From NCBI RefSeq assembly GCF_000419765.1, contig NZ_ATTQ01000023.1:37753-76944 (forward strand): a stretch of DNA of 39,192 nucleotides, given 5' to 3'. The position numbers and the translations under genes were made by a program. Below, one piece after another: positions 7,492 to 15,726 of the stretch; the first letter of the stretch is position 1; every line of letters starts with the position of its first letter. A model generated the notes under the pieces. The model made no database searches and was not told the DNA's origin. It worked only from the letters and a program-made list of their open reading frames with translations. The DNA is from Rhizobium mongolense USDA 1844. GTDB lineage: Bacteria; Pseudomonadota; Alphaproteobacteria; Rhizobiales; Rhizobiaceae.

Positions 7492-9879
7492 ATGGAACAG
7501 CACGCCTCGAACACCGCCCCTTCCACGCTTTCCGACGCCGACCTCGCTTTGCTCGACCGCTACTGGCGGGCCGCCAATTATCTTTCCGTCGGCCAGATCT
7601 ACCTCTTGGATAACCCGCTTTTACGCGAACCGCTGAAGCCCGAGCATATCAAGCCGCGTCTGCTCGGCCACTGGGGCACGACGCCGGGACTGAACTTCAT
7701 CTATGTGCACCTCAACCGCATGATCCGTGCCCGCGACCTCGACATCATCTACCTGTGCGGACCCGGCCATGGCGGGCCGGGCATGGTCGCCAACACCTAT
7801 CTCGAAGGCACCTATAGCGAGATCTATCCGGATATTTCCGAGGATGCGGACGGGATGCGCAAGCTCTTCCGCCAGTTTTCCTTTCCCGGCGGCATTCCAA
7901 GCCATGCAGCACCCGAAACGCCCGGCTCGATCCATGAAGGCGGCGAGCTCGGCTATGCCCTCGTCCACGCCTATGGCGCCGTCTTCGACAATCCGGAGCT
8001 GATCGTCGCCTGTGTCGTCGGCGACGGCGAGGCCGAAACCGGCCCGCTTGCCGCCAGCTGGCATTCGAACAAGTTCCTGAACCCTGCCCGCGACGGCGCG
8101 GTACTGCCGATCCTGCATCTCAACGGCTACAAGATTGCCAACCCCACGTTTCTTGCCCGCGCCAGCAACGATGATCTGCGAGATCTCTTCCAGGGATATG
8201 GCTACCAGCCCTTCTTCGTCGAGGGACACGAGCCGGCCGACATGCACCGCAAGATGGCGGCCACCTTCGACGCGGTGTTCGACCGGATCAGGGACATCCA
8301 GGCGAAAGCGCGCTCAGGCGGCGCCGGCATGCCGCGCTGGCCGATGATCGTGCTGCGCAGCCCGAAAGGCTGGACGGGGCCCAAGGAAGTCGACGGCAAA
8401 AAGGTCGAGGGCTTCTGGCGCGCCCACCAGGTGCCGGTCTCCAACTGCCGCGGCGACGACGGCCATCGGAAGATCCTCGAGGACTGGATGCGCAGCTACG
8501 AGCCGGAAAACCTGTTCGATGCGGACGGACGCCTGAAGGACGACCTGCAGGCGCTGGCGCCCGAGGGCAACCGCCGGATGGGGGCTAACCCGCACGCCAA
8601 TGGCGGCCTGCTGCGCATGGAGCTCTCCGTCCCCGATATCCGCGATTACGAGATCAAGATCGGGGACCGCGGCAGCCAGGCCGTGCAGTCGACCGAGATT
8701 TTCGGTCAGTACCTGCGCGATGTGCTGAAGCTCAATGCCAAGAACGCGAATTTCCGCATCTTCGGCCCCGATGAAACGGAATCGAACCGCCTCGGCAAAG
8801 TCTTCGAGGCGACCGACCGCGTCTGGATGGAGAACATCGAGTCCTATGACGTGCATCTTTCCCGCGACGGCCGCGTCATGGAGGTCTTGAGCGAACATCT
8901 CTGCCAGGGCTGGCTGGAGGGCTACCTTCTGACCGGTCGGCACGGCCTGTTCTCGTGCTACGAAGCCTTCATCCACATCATCGATTCGATGTTCAACCAG
9001 CACGCCAAATGGCTGAAGGTCACCCGCGAACTGGAGTGGCGAAAGCCGATATCCTCGCTCAACTACCTGCTCACCTCGCATGTGTGGCGGCAGGATCACA
9101 ACGGCTTTTCTCATCAGGATCCGGGCTTCGTCGATCTCGTCGCCAACAAGAAGGCCGATACTGTCCGCATCTACCTGCCGTCGGATGCGAACACACTGCT
9201 CTGGGTCGGCGATCATTGCTTGAAGACCTACGACCGCGTCAACGTCATCGTCGCAGGCAAGCAGCCGGAGCCGCAATATCTGCCGATGGATGAGGCGATC
9301 GAGCACTGCAAGGCCGGGATCGGCATCTGGGAATGGGCCAGCAACGAGGACAACACGATCGCGCCCGACGTGATCATGGCCTGCGCCGGCGACGTGCCGA
9401 CGATGGAAACGCTTGCCGCCGTCAGCCTCCTTCGCGAGATGATCCCCGAACTGAAAATGCGCGTCGTCAACGTTGTCGACCTTTTGGCGCTGCAGGCCAA
9501 GGAGCAACATCCGCACGGCCTGGAGCACGATGAATTCGACCGCATCTTCACAAAGGACAAGCCGGTGATCTTCGCCTATCACGGCTATCCCTATCTCATC
9601 CACCGGTTGACCTACAAACGCACAAACCACGAAAACATCCACGTGCGCGGCTTCATAGAGGAAGGAACGACGACGACGCCTTTCGACATGACGGTGCTGA
9701 ACCAGCTCGACCGCTTCCATCTCGCCATCGAAGCCATCGAGCGCGTGCCGGGATTGAAGGAGAAGGTGCCGGACGTTCTCGACCGGCTGCATGTGAAACT
9801 CGCCGAACACCACGCCTACGTCCGGGAGTATGGCGAGGACATGCCCGAGGTCAGAAACTGGAAATGGCCGGCGTCATGA
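7492..9879 (+). CDS. xfp: D-xylulose 5-phosphate/D-fructose 6-phosphate phosphoketolase
   Basis: A 795-residue thiamine-diphosphate enzyme that splits xylulose 5-phosphate (and often fructose 6-phosphate) with phosphate to acetyl phosphate plus glyceraldehyde 3-phosphate or erythrose 4-phosphate. Signatures seen are GPGHGGPGMVANTYLEG (about residues 87-103), the cofactor and metal motif VVGDGEAETGPLAASWHSNK (about 176-195), SHQDPGF and RIYLPSDANTLL. The length matches the family, with no truncation. The ATG at 7492 is preferred over an in-frame GTG at 7483 because GGGTGA (7481-7486) serves as the ribosome-binding site and overlaps that GTG. It probably forms an operon with ackA. Confidence 0.95.
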   Translation: MEQHASNTAPSTLSDADLALLDRYWRAANYLSVGQIYLLDNPLLREPLKPEHIKPRLLGHWGTTPGLNFIYVHLNRMIRARDLDIIYLCGPGHGGPGMVANTYLEGTYSEIYPDISEDADGMRKLFRQFSFPGGIPSHAAPETPGSIHEGGELGYALVHAYGAVFDNPELIVACVVGDGEAETGPLAASWHSNKFLNPARDGAVLPILHLNGYKIANPTFLARASNDDLRDLFQGYGYQPFFVEGHEPADMHRKMAATFDAVFDRIRDIQAKARSGGAGMPRWPMIVLRSPKGWTGPKEVDGKKVEGFWRAHQVPVSNCRGDDGHRKILEDWMRSYEPENLFDADGRLKDDLQALAPEGNRRMGANPHANGGLLRMELSVPDIRDYEIKIGDRGSQAVQSTEIFGQYLRDVLKLNAKNANFRIFGPDETESNRLGKVFEATDRVWMENIESYDVHLSRDGRVMEVLSEHLCQGWLEGYLLTGRHGLFSCYEAFIHIIDSMFNQHAKWLKVTRELEWRKPISSLNYLLTSHVWRQDHNGFSHQDPGFVDLVANKKADTVRIYLPSDANTLLWVGDHCLKTYDRVNVIVAGKQPEPQYLPMDEAIEHCKAGIGIWEWASNEDNTIAPDVIMACAGDVPTMETLAAVSLLREMIPELKMRVVNVVDLLALQAKEQHPHGLEHDEFDRIFTKDKPVIFAYHGYPYLIHRLTYKRTNHENIHVRGFIEEGTTTTPFDMTVLNQLDRFHLAIEAIERVPGLKEKVPDVLDRLHVKLAEHHAYVREYGEDMPEVRNWKWPAS

Positions 9880-10013
9880 GCCGGGCGGCGGCGCCTGCCA
9901 TTTTGAGGCTCCGCCGAACGTCAAGGCACGCCGGCGTGCACAAAGACCGTCTCGCAGATTGCCGTCCGCGTTTTTCCGCCTATCCTTCTTGCATCATAGA
10001 GGAGGATCAAGCC

Positions 10014-10607
10014 ATGCCCTTCATCCACACCCCCGATGCGTCCGCCAGCGAGAAGACCGCGTCCATGTACGCGTCCGCCGAGTCGAATTACGGCTATCTG
10101 CCAAACATGTACCGCGCCTTCGGGCACCGGCCCGAGGTGATGGAGAACTGGGGTGCCCTGCTTTCCAGCATCCGCAGTCATATGAGCCCCAGGCGCTACG
10201 AGCTGGTGACGCTGGCGGCGGCAAAGGAGCTCAAGTCCTCGTATTGCATGCTGGCACACGGTTCCGTCCTGTTGCGCGAGGGCTTCACCAATGACGGACT
10301 GGCGGCCGTTGCGAACGAGACGGAAAAGGCGCCGATCGATGCCGTCGAGCGCGCCGTCATGGCCTTTGCCGCCAAAGTGGTGCGCGACGCGACCTCGGTG
10401 ACGCAGCAGGATGTCGACGGGCTGAAAAAGCACCAGCTCACCGATGCCGAGATCTTCGACATCACCGCGGCGGCGGCAGCCCGTTGCTTCTTCTCGAAGA
10501 TGCTGGATGCGCTGGGTGCGGCACCGGACCATGTCTATGCCGAACGGCTCGACCCCAATCTCCGAAAGGCACTCACCGTCGGCCGCCCGGTTACAGGGCT
10601 CGCCTGA
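10014..10607 (+). CDS. AhpD-like/carboxymuconolactone decarboxylase family peroxidase-related protein
   Basis: A 197-residue all-helical protein of the AhpD-like superfamily. The active-site region reads SYCMLAHG, with C78 and H82 (a C-x3-H pattern) rather than the CxxC of true AhpD, as found in the group annotated as uncharacterised peroxidase-related enzymes. A hydroperoxide or radical-handling role is possible but unproven. The ATG at 10014 is chosen over an upstream in-frame start because a GAGGAGG ribosome-binding site lies a few bases before it. It lies 134 bases after xfp on the same strand, so cotranscription with ackA-xfp is possible. Confidence 0.8.
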   Translation: MPFIHTPDASASEKTASMYASAESNYGYLPNMYRAFGHRPEVMENWGALLSSIRSHMSPRRYELVTLAAAKELKSSYCMLAHGSVLLREGFTNDGLAAVANETEKAPIDAVERAVMAFAAKVVRDATSVTQQDVDGLKKHQLTDAEIFDITAAAAARCFFSKMLDALGAAPDHVYAERLDPNLRKALTVGRPVTGLA

Positions 10608-10704
10608 GGCAACCTGCAATCGCCCCGCCGCTTTACACAACCAGCCGCCTGCAACCGTTTGGTCCGCAATGGCACGGCTGGCCAACATCGGATGACGAGG
10701 AAAA

Positions 10705-10748
10705 GCCCTCGAAATCGGCGGGGCAGACTCGCCGGCACCATCGAGGGC
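10705..10748. terminator. Inverted repeat between the convergent AhpD-like and lysR genes
   Basis: GCCCTCGA at 10705-10712 pairs with TCGAGGGC at 10741-10748, and inside it CGGCG pairs with CGCCG, giving a two-step hairpin. It sits in the 232-base gap between two convergent genes, where a bidirectional terminator would be expected. There is no run of T on either side, so the terminator role is tentative. Confidence 0.35.
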
Positions 10749-10839
10749 AGCGCGCATGAGCCGCCGCTCTCTCCTCTTTCCAGCTGACTTGATGAGGTCA
10801 CCGCGGCAAAACGTGCCCCCGAACCCAGAACCCCTAGCG

Positions 10840-11727
10840 CTATTCCGCCTTCATCGCTTCGATCACTGCCCTGAACCCCGCCGGCATGTGGCGCCGGCTG
10901 GGGTAGTAGAGGTAGAGCGGCTCTTCCGGCTGGCACCAGTCGTCGAGGACCTGGATGAGTTCGCCGGCCGCGATGATCTTCTCCACGCGGTCTTCCCAGA
11001 CATAGGCGAGCGCCACGCCGCCAAGGGCCGCTTGGGTCATCAGCTCGTGGTCGTCGAGCGAAAGCGGGCCGGCCGGGTGGAAGGTAATCGCCTGCCCGTC
11101 CTTCTCGAAATCCCATGGGTAACGCGCGCCGGAGGGAAACATATTCTGGATACAGAGATGGCGCTTCAGGTCGTGCGGTGTCACCGGCTTCGGCCGCCGC
11201 TCGAAATAGGCGGGTGAACCGACGACCACCAGGCGCAGCCGAGGCTTGATGCGCAAGGCGATCATGCCCTCCGTCACCCGCTCCCCAAACCTTATCCCGC
11301 CATCGAAACCCTCCTCGACAATATCGATCAGGCGGTCGGTGGCACTGATTTCGAGCTGCAGGTTCGGGTTCTTTTCGAGCAGCGGGCCGATCACCCGGCC
11401 GATCACGAAAGGCGCGATCGAATTCGGAACGTTGATCTTGACCTTGCCAAAGGGCGTGTCACGAAACCGGTTCAGTGCGTCGAGCGCTGCGGTGATCTCA
11501 CCGAAGGCCGGATCGAGATGCGACATCAGGAGTTCGCCCGCCTCCGTCAGCGAAACGCTTCGCGTCGTGCGGTTCAAAAGCCGGACGCCGATCCTGTCCT
11601 CGAGATTGAGGACCGCATGGCTGACGGCGGAGGCCGTCACGCCCCTCTCCTCGCCCGCCTTTCTGAAGCTCCGGTGCCGGGCAACGGCGGCAAAAGCTGC
11701 CAGTTCGGAAAGCTCGGTGGCGCGCAT
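10840..11727 (-). CDS. LysR-family transcriptional regulator
   Basis: A 295-residue LysR-type regulator. The N-terminal winged helix-turn-helix spans about residues 5-64 (FAAVARHRSFRKAGEE, SAVSHAVLNLEDRIGVRLLNRTTRSV). The effector-binding domain runs from about residue 90 to the end, closing with QVLDDW and LYLYYPSRR. The start is the ATG at 11727; the open frame extends further upstream, but that part runs back through the divergent SDR gene and lacks family similarity. It is divergent from the SDR gene with 129 bases between, the classic arrangement in which a LysR protein controls its neighbour. The broken LysR at 3124-3422 is a relative. Confidence 0.9.
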   Translation of the reverse strand: MRATELSELAAFAAVARHRSFRKAGEERGVTASAVSHAVLNLEDRIGVRLLNRTTRSVSLTEAGELLMSHLDPAFGEITAALDALNRFRDTPFGKVKINVPNSIAPFVIGRVIGPLLEKNPNLQLEISATDRLIDIVEEGFDGGIRFGERVTEGMIALRIKPRLRLVVVGSPAYFERRPKPVTPHDLKRHLCIQNMFPSGARYPWDFEKDGQAITFHPAGPLSLDDHELMTQAALGGVALAYVWEDRVEKIIAAGELIQVLDDWCQPEEPLYLYYPSRRHMPAGFRAVIEAMKAE

Positions 11728-11757
11728 TGCTGAATTCCACTCATCATCGTTTCGATA

Positions 11758-11771
11758 ATAACAAATCTTAT
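11758..11771. promoter_or_regulatory. Candidate LysR-type operator in the lysR/SDR divergent promoter
   Basis: ATAA-N6-TTAT is a small interrupted palindrome in an AT-rich patch midway between the two divergent starts. LysR proteins bind interrupted dyads of about this size, usually T-N11-A; here the spacing is one base shorter. Position and symmetry are the only support. Confidence 0.3.
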
Positions 11772-11856
11772 ACAGCAGCGCATTTTCGGTCAAATTCCTT
11801 TCGTCGGCACAGAGATGCAGACACCAAGAACCTAAAGAGCCTGAAAGGAACGTGTC

Positions 11857-12702
11857 ATGAAAGTCTGGTTCATCACCGGTGCATCCCGCGGCTTCGGCGC
11901 GCTGATGACGAAGGAAGCGCTTGCCGCCGGCGATGCGGTCGTCGCCACAGCCCGCAATCCGAAAAGCGTCACCGACAAGTTCGGCGAACACCCGAACCTT
12001 ATCGCCGTCGCCCTTGACGTCACCAATGAGGGACAAGCGAAGGAGGCCGCAGCAAAGGCCGTCGAACGCTTCGGCCGCATCGACGTCCTCGCTAACAATG
12101 CGGGTTACGGCCTGCTCGGCGCCGTGGAGGAAGCAACCGCCGAGGAAGTCGAAAGGCTTTACGCCACCAATGTCTTCGGCCTCCTAAAGGTCACCCGTGC
12201 CGTCCTGCCCTACATGCGCCGCCAGCGTTCGGGACACATCCTGAACTTTTCCTCGATCGGCGGCTATTTCGGCTATCCCGGCTGGGGCGTCTATGGTTCG
12301 ACCAAGTTCGCCGTCGAAGGCCTGTCGGAATCCCTGGCCGCCGAGCTCGAGCCCTTCGGCATCAAGGTGACAATCGTCGAGCCCGGCTTCTTCCGCACAG
12401 ATTTCCTCGCCGACAACTCACTGGCGGTCAGCCCGGCCTCGATCCCGGACTATATCGGCACGCCGGCCGGCAACATGCGCGATTTCGCAGCCGATGCAAA
12501 CCATGCCCAGCCGGGCGACCCGGCAAGGCTCGCAGCCGGCATCATCACTCTTGCGAACGCGGCAAACCCGCCGCTCCGCATGCCCTTCGGAAGCGATACA
12601 GTCGCGAAGATCGAGGAGCAGAATGCGAGCGTTGCCAAAGAGCTTGCCGAATGGCGCGAACTCGCCGTCTCGACGGATTTTCAACGAGACGCGGCCGCTT
12701 GA
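11857..12702 (+). CDS. Short-chain dehydrogenase/reductase (classical SDR)
   Basis: A 281-residue Rossmann-fold oxidoreductase. It has the nucleotide-binding motif TGASRGFG (residues 7-14), NNAG (80-83), the active-site Ser in NFSSIGG (S132/S133) and YGSTK with catalytic Y146 and K150. Arg at 11 and an ARN segment near 32-34 favour NADP(H), which is inference. The length and the C-terminal extension resemble SDRs annotated as ketoreductase or oxidoreductase in rhizobia; the substrate is unknown. Expression is probably set by the divergent LysR protein. The ATG at 11857 follows GAAAGGAACGTGTC as ribosome-binding region. Confidence 0.92.
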   Translation: MKVWFITGASRGFGALMTKEALAAGDAVVATARNPKSVTDKFGEHPNLIAVALDVTNEGQAKEAAAKAVERFGRIDVLANNAGYGLLGAVEEATAEEVERLYATNVFGLLKVTRAVLPYMRRQRSGHILNFSSIGGYFGYPGWGVYGSTKFAVEGLSESLAAELEPFGIKVTIVEPGFFRTDFLADNSLAVSPASIPDYIGTPAGNMRDFAADANHAQPGDPARLAAGIITLANAANPPLRMPFGSDTVAKIEEQNASVAKELAEWRELAVSTDFQRDAAA

Positions 12703-12719
12703 CGGAACTGCTGCCAGTA

Positions 12720-12760
12720 ATTTTGCTCCGCCTGCCGAAAAGCCGCGGGCGGAGCAAAAT
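12720..12760. terminator. Bidirectional terminator between the SDR gene and ftsZ2
   Basis: A perfect 13-bp inverted repeat, ATTTTGCTCCGCC (12720-12732) and GGCGGAGCAAAAT (12748-12760), with a 15-nt loop. Because the arms themselves end in A4/T4 tracts, it can act as a Rho-independent terminator in both directions, as expected between convergent genes ending at 12702 and 12767. Confidence 0.85.
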
Positions 12761-12766
12761 CGCGTC

Positions 12767-13786
12767 TTATTGAAGCGTGCGCGTATGGATCTGCTGAGCG
12801 GCGGCATCCGGTGCCGATGCGGAGAGCTCAGCGTCAAGGCCCGTTGCGACGACGGACACGCGGAACTTGCCGTCGAGATTGCGGTCGAAGATCGCGCCGA
12901 CGACGATGTCGGCGTCGTCCTGCACCTCGTCGCGGATGCGGCTTGCGGCCTCGTCCACTTCGAAGAGCGTCATGTCCGAACCGCCGGAAATCGAGATCAG
13001 CACGCCCTTGGCGCCCTTCATCGAGATGTCATCGAGCAAGGGATTGGCGATCGCCGCTTCGGCCGCCTTCAGAGCGCGCTCGTCGCCGGATGACTCACCC
13101 GTCCCCATCATCGCCCGGCCCATGCCGCGCATCACGGATTTGACGTCGGCGAAGTCGAGATTGATCAGGCCTTCCTTGACGATCAGGTCGGTGATGCAGC
13201 CGACACCGGCAAAGAGTACACGGTCGGCGGTCATGAAGGCGTCGGCGAAGGTAGTCTTCGCATCCGCGATGCGGAAAAGGTTCTGGTTGGGAATGACAAT
13301 CACCGTGTCGGCCGCCTGGCGCAGCGCCTCGATGCCGATATCGGCCGTCCTCAGGCGCCGGTTGCCCTCGAAGGTGAAGGGCTTGGTGACGACGCCGACC
13401 GTCAGGATACCGGCCGAGCGTGCCGCATGCGCGATCACCGGCGCAGCACCCGTGCCCGTGCCACCGCCCATGCCGGCGGTGACGAAGCACATATGCGAGC
13501 CTGCCAGGTGATCCATGATCTCGTCGATCGATTCTTCGGCCGCTGCACGGCCGACTTCCGGCAGCGATCCGGCACCGAGCCCCTCGGTCACGTGCGCACC
13601 GAGCTGGATGCGGCGCGACGCCTTGGACGTCGCCAGCACCTGGGCATCCGTATTGGCGGCGATGAAGTCGACACCTTCCAGATTCTCGGAGATCATGTTG
13701 TTGATCGCATTGCCGCCGCCGCCGCCAACGCCGATCACCGTGATCCGCGGCCGCAATCCCGAAATCCCGCTCTTGGCGTCCGTCAT
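12767..13786 (-). CDS. ftsZ2: Cell division protein FtsZ2, shortened FtsZ paralogue
   Basis: A 339-residue tubulin-like GTPase. GTP-binding features are the GVGGGGGNAINNMI segment near the N-terminus, the tubulin signature GGGTGTGAAPVIAHAAR, and the T7-loop region with NLDFADVKSVM. The protein stops soon after the GTPase core (FRVSVVATGLD) and lacks the variable linker and the conserved C-terminal peptide that bind FtsA and other partners. This matches the second FtsZ known from Sinorhizobium rather than the main division FtsZ. Tandem ATGs lie at 13789 and 13786; the second is 6 nt from AAAGGAG and is preferred. It is divergent from a 72-residue orphan gene. Confidence 0.93.
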   Translation of the reverse strand: MTDAKSGISGLRPRITVIGVGGGGGNAINNMISENLEGVDFIAANTDAQVLATSKASRRIQLGAHVTEGLGAGSLPEVGRAAAEESIDEIMDHLAGSHMCFVTAGMGGGTGTGAAPVIAHAARSAGILTVGVVTKPFTFEGNRRLRTADIGIEALRQAADTVIVIPNQNLFRIADAKTTFADAFMTADRVLFAGVGCITDLIVKEGLINLDFADVKSVMRGMGRAMMGTGESSGDERALKAAEAAIANPLLDDISMKGAKGVLISISGGSDMTLFEVDEAASRIRDEVQDDADIVVGAIFDRNLDGKFRVSVVATGLDAELSASAPDAAAQQIHTRTLQ

Positions 13787-13911
13787 CATATTCTCCTTTG
13801 ATGCCATCTCTCGTCCCCGCCCTCGTTGCGGCAAACCGAATCGAGTGTCAGGCTAAGCGAGCAACAAGGCAGAGGCAGGGCGAAAGAACAAGCCGTATGC
13901 TTTCTGAAATA

Positions 13912-13935
13912 CCCCATGGAACTTTTTTCCTGGGG
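13912..13935. repeat. Inverted repeat in the ftsZ2 upstream region
   Basis: CCCCA-T-GGAA (13912-13921) can pair with TTCC-TGGGG (13927-13935) leaving one bulged T and a CTTTT loop. It lies between ftsZ2 and the divergent small gene. It could be an operator or chance, and no factor can be named. Confidence 0.3.
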
Positions 13936-13947
13936 GCATAGTTGTAT

Positions 13948-13961
13948 TGATTCATGAATCA
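13948..13961. promoter_or_regulatory. Perfect 14-bp palindrome upstream of the 72-residue orphan gene
   Basis: TGATTCATGAATCA reads the same on both strands without a spacer. It ends 24 bases before the ATG at 13986, where an operator for a dimeric helix-turn-helix repressor would block transcription or ribosome loading. No matching regulator is encoded next to it. The role is inferred from symmetry and position only. Confidence 0.4.
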
Positions 13962-13985
13962 TTTGCCGGGAGGAGAACTGCTGAG

Positions 13986-14204
13986 ATGCCTTTGTCAGCC
14001 GCAAGCCAGACTATCGCCTCGCCGCGCGAGCATATTCTGACAGTCCAGGAAGCGCTGGAGCCGCTCTTTCTGGCCCTGGAGCAGGAGGTGGAGGTGAAGA
14101 TGATCGCCGCCGCGGTCCGCGCCGGATGGTCGGCAAAGGACGCCGTTGCAGCGATCGATGAGCTCCGCCGCCATGAGCTTGTTGCGGACGTCACGTCCCA
14201 TTGA
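13986..14204 (+). CDS. Small hypothetical protein, 72 residues
   Basis: The ATG at 13986 has a strong GGGAGGAG ribosome-binding site about 8 nt upstream, so it is preferred over an in-frame TTG at 13947. The protein is largely helical and acidic in the middle (LTVQEALEPLFLALEQEVEV), followed by MIAAAVRAGWSAKDAVAAID, which resembles a short helix-turn-helix or UBA-like helical bundle. No family was recognised. It is divergent from ftsZ2 with about 200 bases between. Confidence 0.65.
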   Translation: MPLSAASQTIASPREHILTVQEALEPLFLALEQEVEVKMIAAAVRAGWSAKDAVAAIDELRRHELVADVTSH

Positions 14205-14303
14205 TGCGGGCGTCAAAAATCGGTTCAGTAAGATAATTTCGCTCGCCATCCCATAAGGGCGTCCTAAGTCTAGCGCGACAGCAATGATCGCGGAGCCTTC
14301 TCT

Positions 14304-15302
14304 ATGCCTTTCAGGACCATCTGTATCTATGGCGCAGGCGCGCTTGGCGGCGCCATGGCGGTGAAGCTTGCAGCCGGACTCGGCACCGGAGCGACGATAT
14401 CCGTGGTGGCGCGAGGCGCCCATCTCGATGCGATGAGGAAGAATGGCCTTGACCTCTTCGAAGCCGGCTCCGAGACGCCGATCAACGCCCGCATCACCGC
14501 AACGGATGATCCATCGGCGCTTCCGCCGCAGGATCTGATCGTTACGGGCCTTAAGGGCCATCAGCTTGGCCCGGCAGCCAAAGGCATCGCGAACCTGTTG
14601 AAGGACGGCACGCGTGTCGTCATGATCTTGAACGGCATTCCGTGGTGGTATTTTCACCGCGACAGGCAAAGCCCGCATGCCGAACTGCAGTTGGAGGAAC
14701 TCGATCCGGGCGGCCGGCTCTGGCGCCTGATCGGTCCGCAACGCGTCATCGGCTGCGTTGCCTATCAGGGCGCGGAAGTGATCAATCCCGGCCAGGTGAA
14801 GCTCTCGAACGATGGCCGCTTCATCCTGGGCGAGCCGTCCGGTGAACCATCCGCCGACCTCGAAGCGATTGGAGCGCTCTTCTCCCGCGCCGGCCTCAGT
14901 ATTACGGTCACGCAGCGCATCCGCGACGAAATCTGGAACAAGCTCACTGGCAACGCCGCCTTCAATCCGATCAGCGCCCTGACGCGAGCCCTGATGACCG
15001 ACATCATGACCAATCCGGCGCTTGCCGAAACCGTCGGCAAGGTGATGACCGAAGTGCGCACCGTCGGCCGCGCGCTTGGCGCCCGCTTTGACAGCACCAT
15101 CGAAGAGCGGCTCGAGCAATCCCGACACGTAGGCGCAGTGCGCACCTCGATGCTGCAGGATCTTTTGGCTGGAAAGCCGCTCGAAATCGTGCCCCTCACA
15201 GGCATGATCGTCACGCTGGGACGGCTTGTGTCGGTGCCGACGCCGATCTCCGAAACGGTATTCGCGCTGGTCTCGCAGCTCGATCGGGAGAACCAGCGCT
15301 AG
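14304..15302 (+). CDS. 2-dehydropantoate 2-reductase (ketopantoate reductase family)
   Basis: A 332-residue PanE/ApbA-family protein that would reduce ketopantoate to pantoate with NADPH for pantothenate and coenzyme A synthesis. The Rossmann motif IYGAGALGGAMA lies at residues 8-19. LKGHQ around 89-93 and NGIPWW around 115-120 match the family, and the C-terminal helical domain has the substrate-region E-WNKLTGNAAFNPI segment. The length is in the normal range. Some members of this family act on other 2-ketoacids, and no pan genes are adjacent, so the exact substrate is open. Confidence 0.85.
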   Translation: MPFRTICIYGAGALGGAMAVKLAAGLGTGATISVVARGAHLDAMRKNGLDLFEAGSETPINARITATDDPSALPPQDLIVTGLKGHQLGPAAKGIANLLKDGTRVVMILNGIPWWYFHRDRQSPHAELQLEELDPGGRLWRLIGPQRVIGCVAYQGAEVINPGQVKLSNDGRFILGEPSGEPSADLEAIGALFSRAGLSITVTQRIRDEIWNKLTGNAAFNPISALTRALMTDIMTNPALAETVGKVMTEVRTVGRALGARFDSTIEERLEQSRHVGAVRTSMLQDLLAGKPLEIVPLTGMIVTLGRLVSVPTPISETVFALVSQLDRENQR

Positions 15303-15420
15303 ACTGTTCCGCCACCTGCCAGGCGTCTTTATGACATTCTTATATCTTCGCCCGTGAGCGCGAATGGATTTCCTATCCGCATCGGCGGTAGCCTTTGGCA
15401 TCATGCAAAGGTGAAATGCC

Positions 15421-15585
15421 ATGCGTCTGATGTTTCCGCCCTTTTCGTTTCCTCCTTCGCGCCACAAGACCGGAGCGCGCCAGATGCGCGAACGCCGCAC
15501 GGCGCAAATCCTGATGATCTTCAGCATCGTGCTTGCTTTTGTCGAACTCTACGTCGTCATCGCCAATCTCTGGCCGTTGTCGTGA
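15421..15585 (+). CDS. Small single-span membrane protein, 54 residues
   Basis: A short gene starting at the ATG at 15421, preceded by AGGTGA at about 6 nt. It has an N-terminal basic, proline-rich part (residues 1-27) and one hydrophobic helix (ILMIFSIVLAFVELYVVIAN, about 30-49) ending WPLS. The positive-inside rule puts the N-terminus in the cytoplasm. The clear ribosome-binding site and one clean transmembrane helix support a real gene. Function unknown. Confidence 0.6.
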   Translation: MRLMFPPFSFPPSRHKTGARQMRERRTAQILMIFSIVLAFVELYVVIANLWPLS

Positions 15586-15600
15586 GGTACCCGAAGGACT

Positions 15601-15621
15601 GACTGCGCTGTTCCCGCAGTC
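15601..15621 (+). terminator. Possible terminator after the 54-residue membrane protein gene
   Basis: GACTGCG and CGCAGTC form a 7-bp stem with a 7-nt loop, 16 bases after the stop codon. Only two T residues follow, so termination would be weak or factor-dependent. Confidence 0.35.
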
Positions 15622-15726
15622 TTAGCGCGGGAGCGTCCAGCACTTCACACCCTGGCGCAGCCCAACTCTTCCTTAACCGGCGTCCCCTAACATTAGCGGC
15701 AAGAGACATTTAATCCACAAAGACCG

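Noticed and set aside
8314..9813. A 499-codon open frame on the minus strand opposite xfp
   Set aside because: It is the mirror of a well-supported phosphoketolase gene in GC-rich DNA, its translation shows no domain, and it has no ribosome-binding site.
13995..15527. A 510-codon frame on the minus strand opposite the PanE-like gene
   Set aside because: It covers two plus-strand genes with good starts and motifs and itself has no family similarity.
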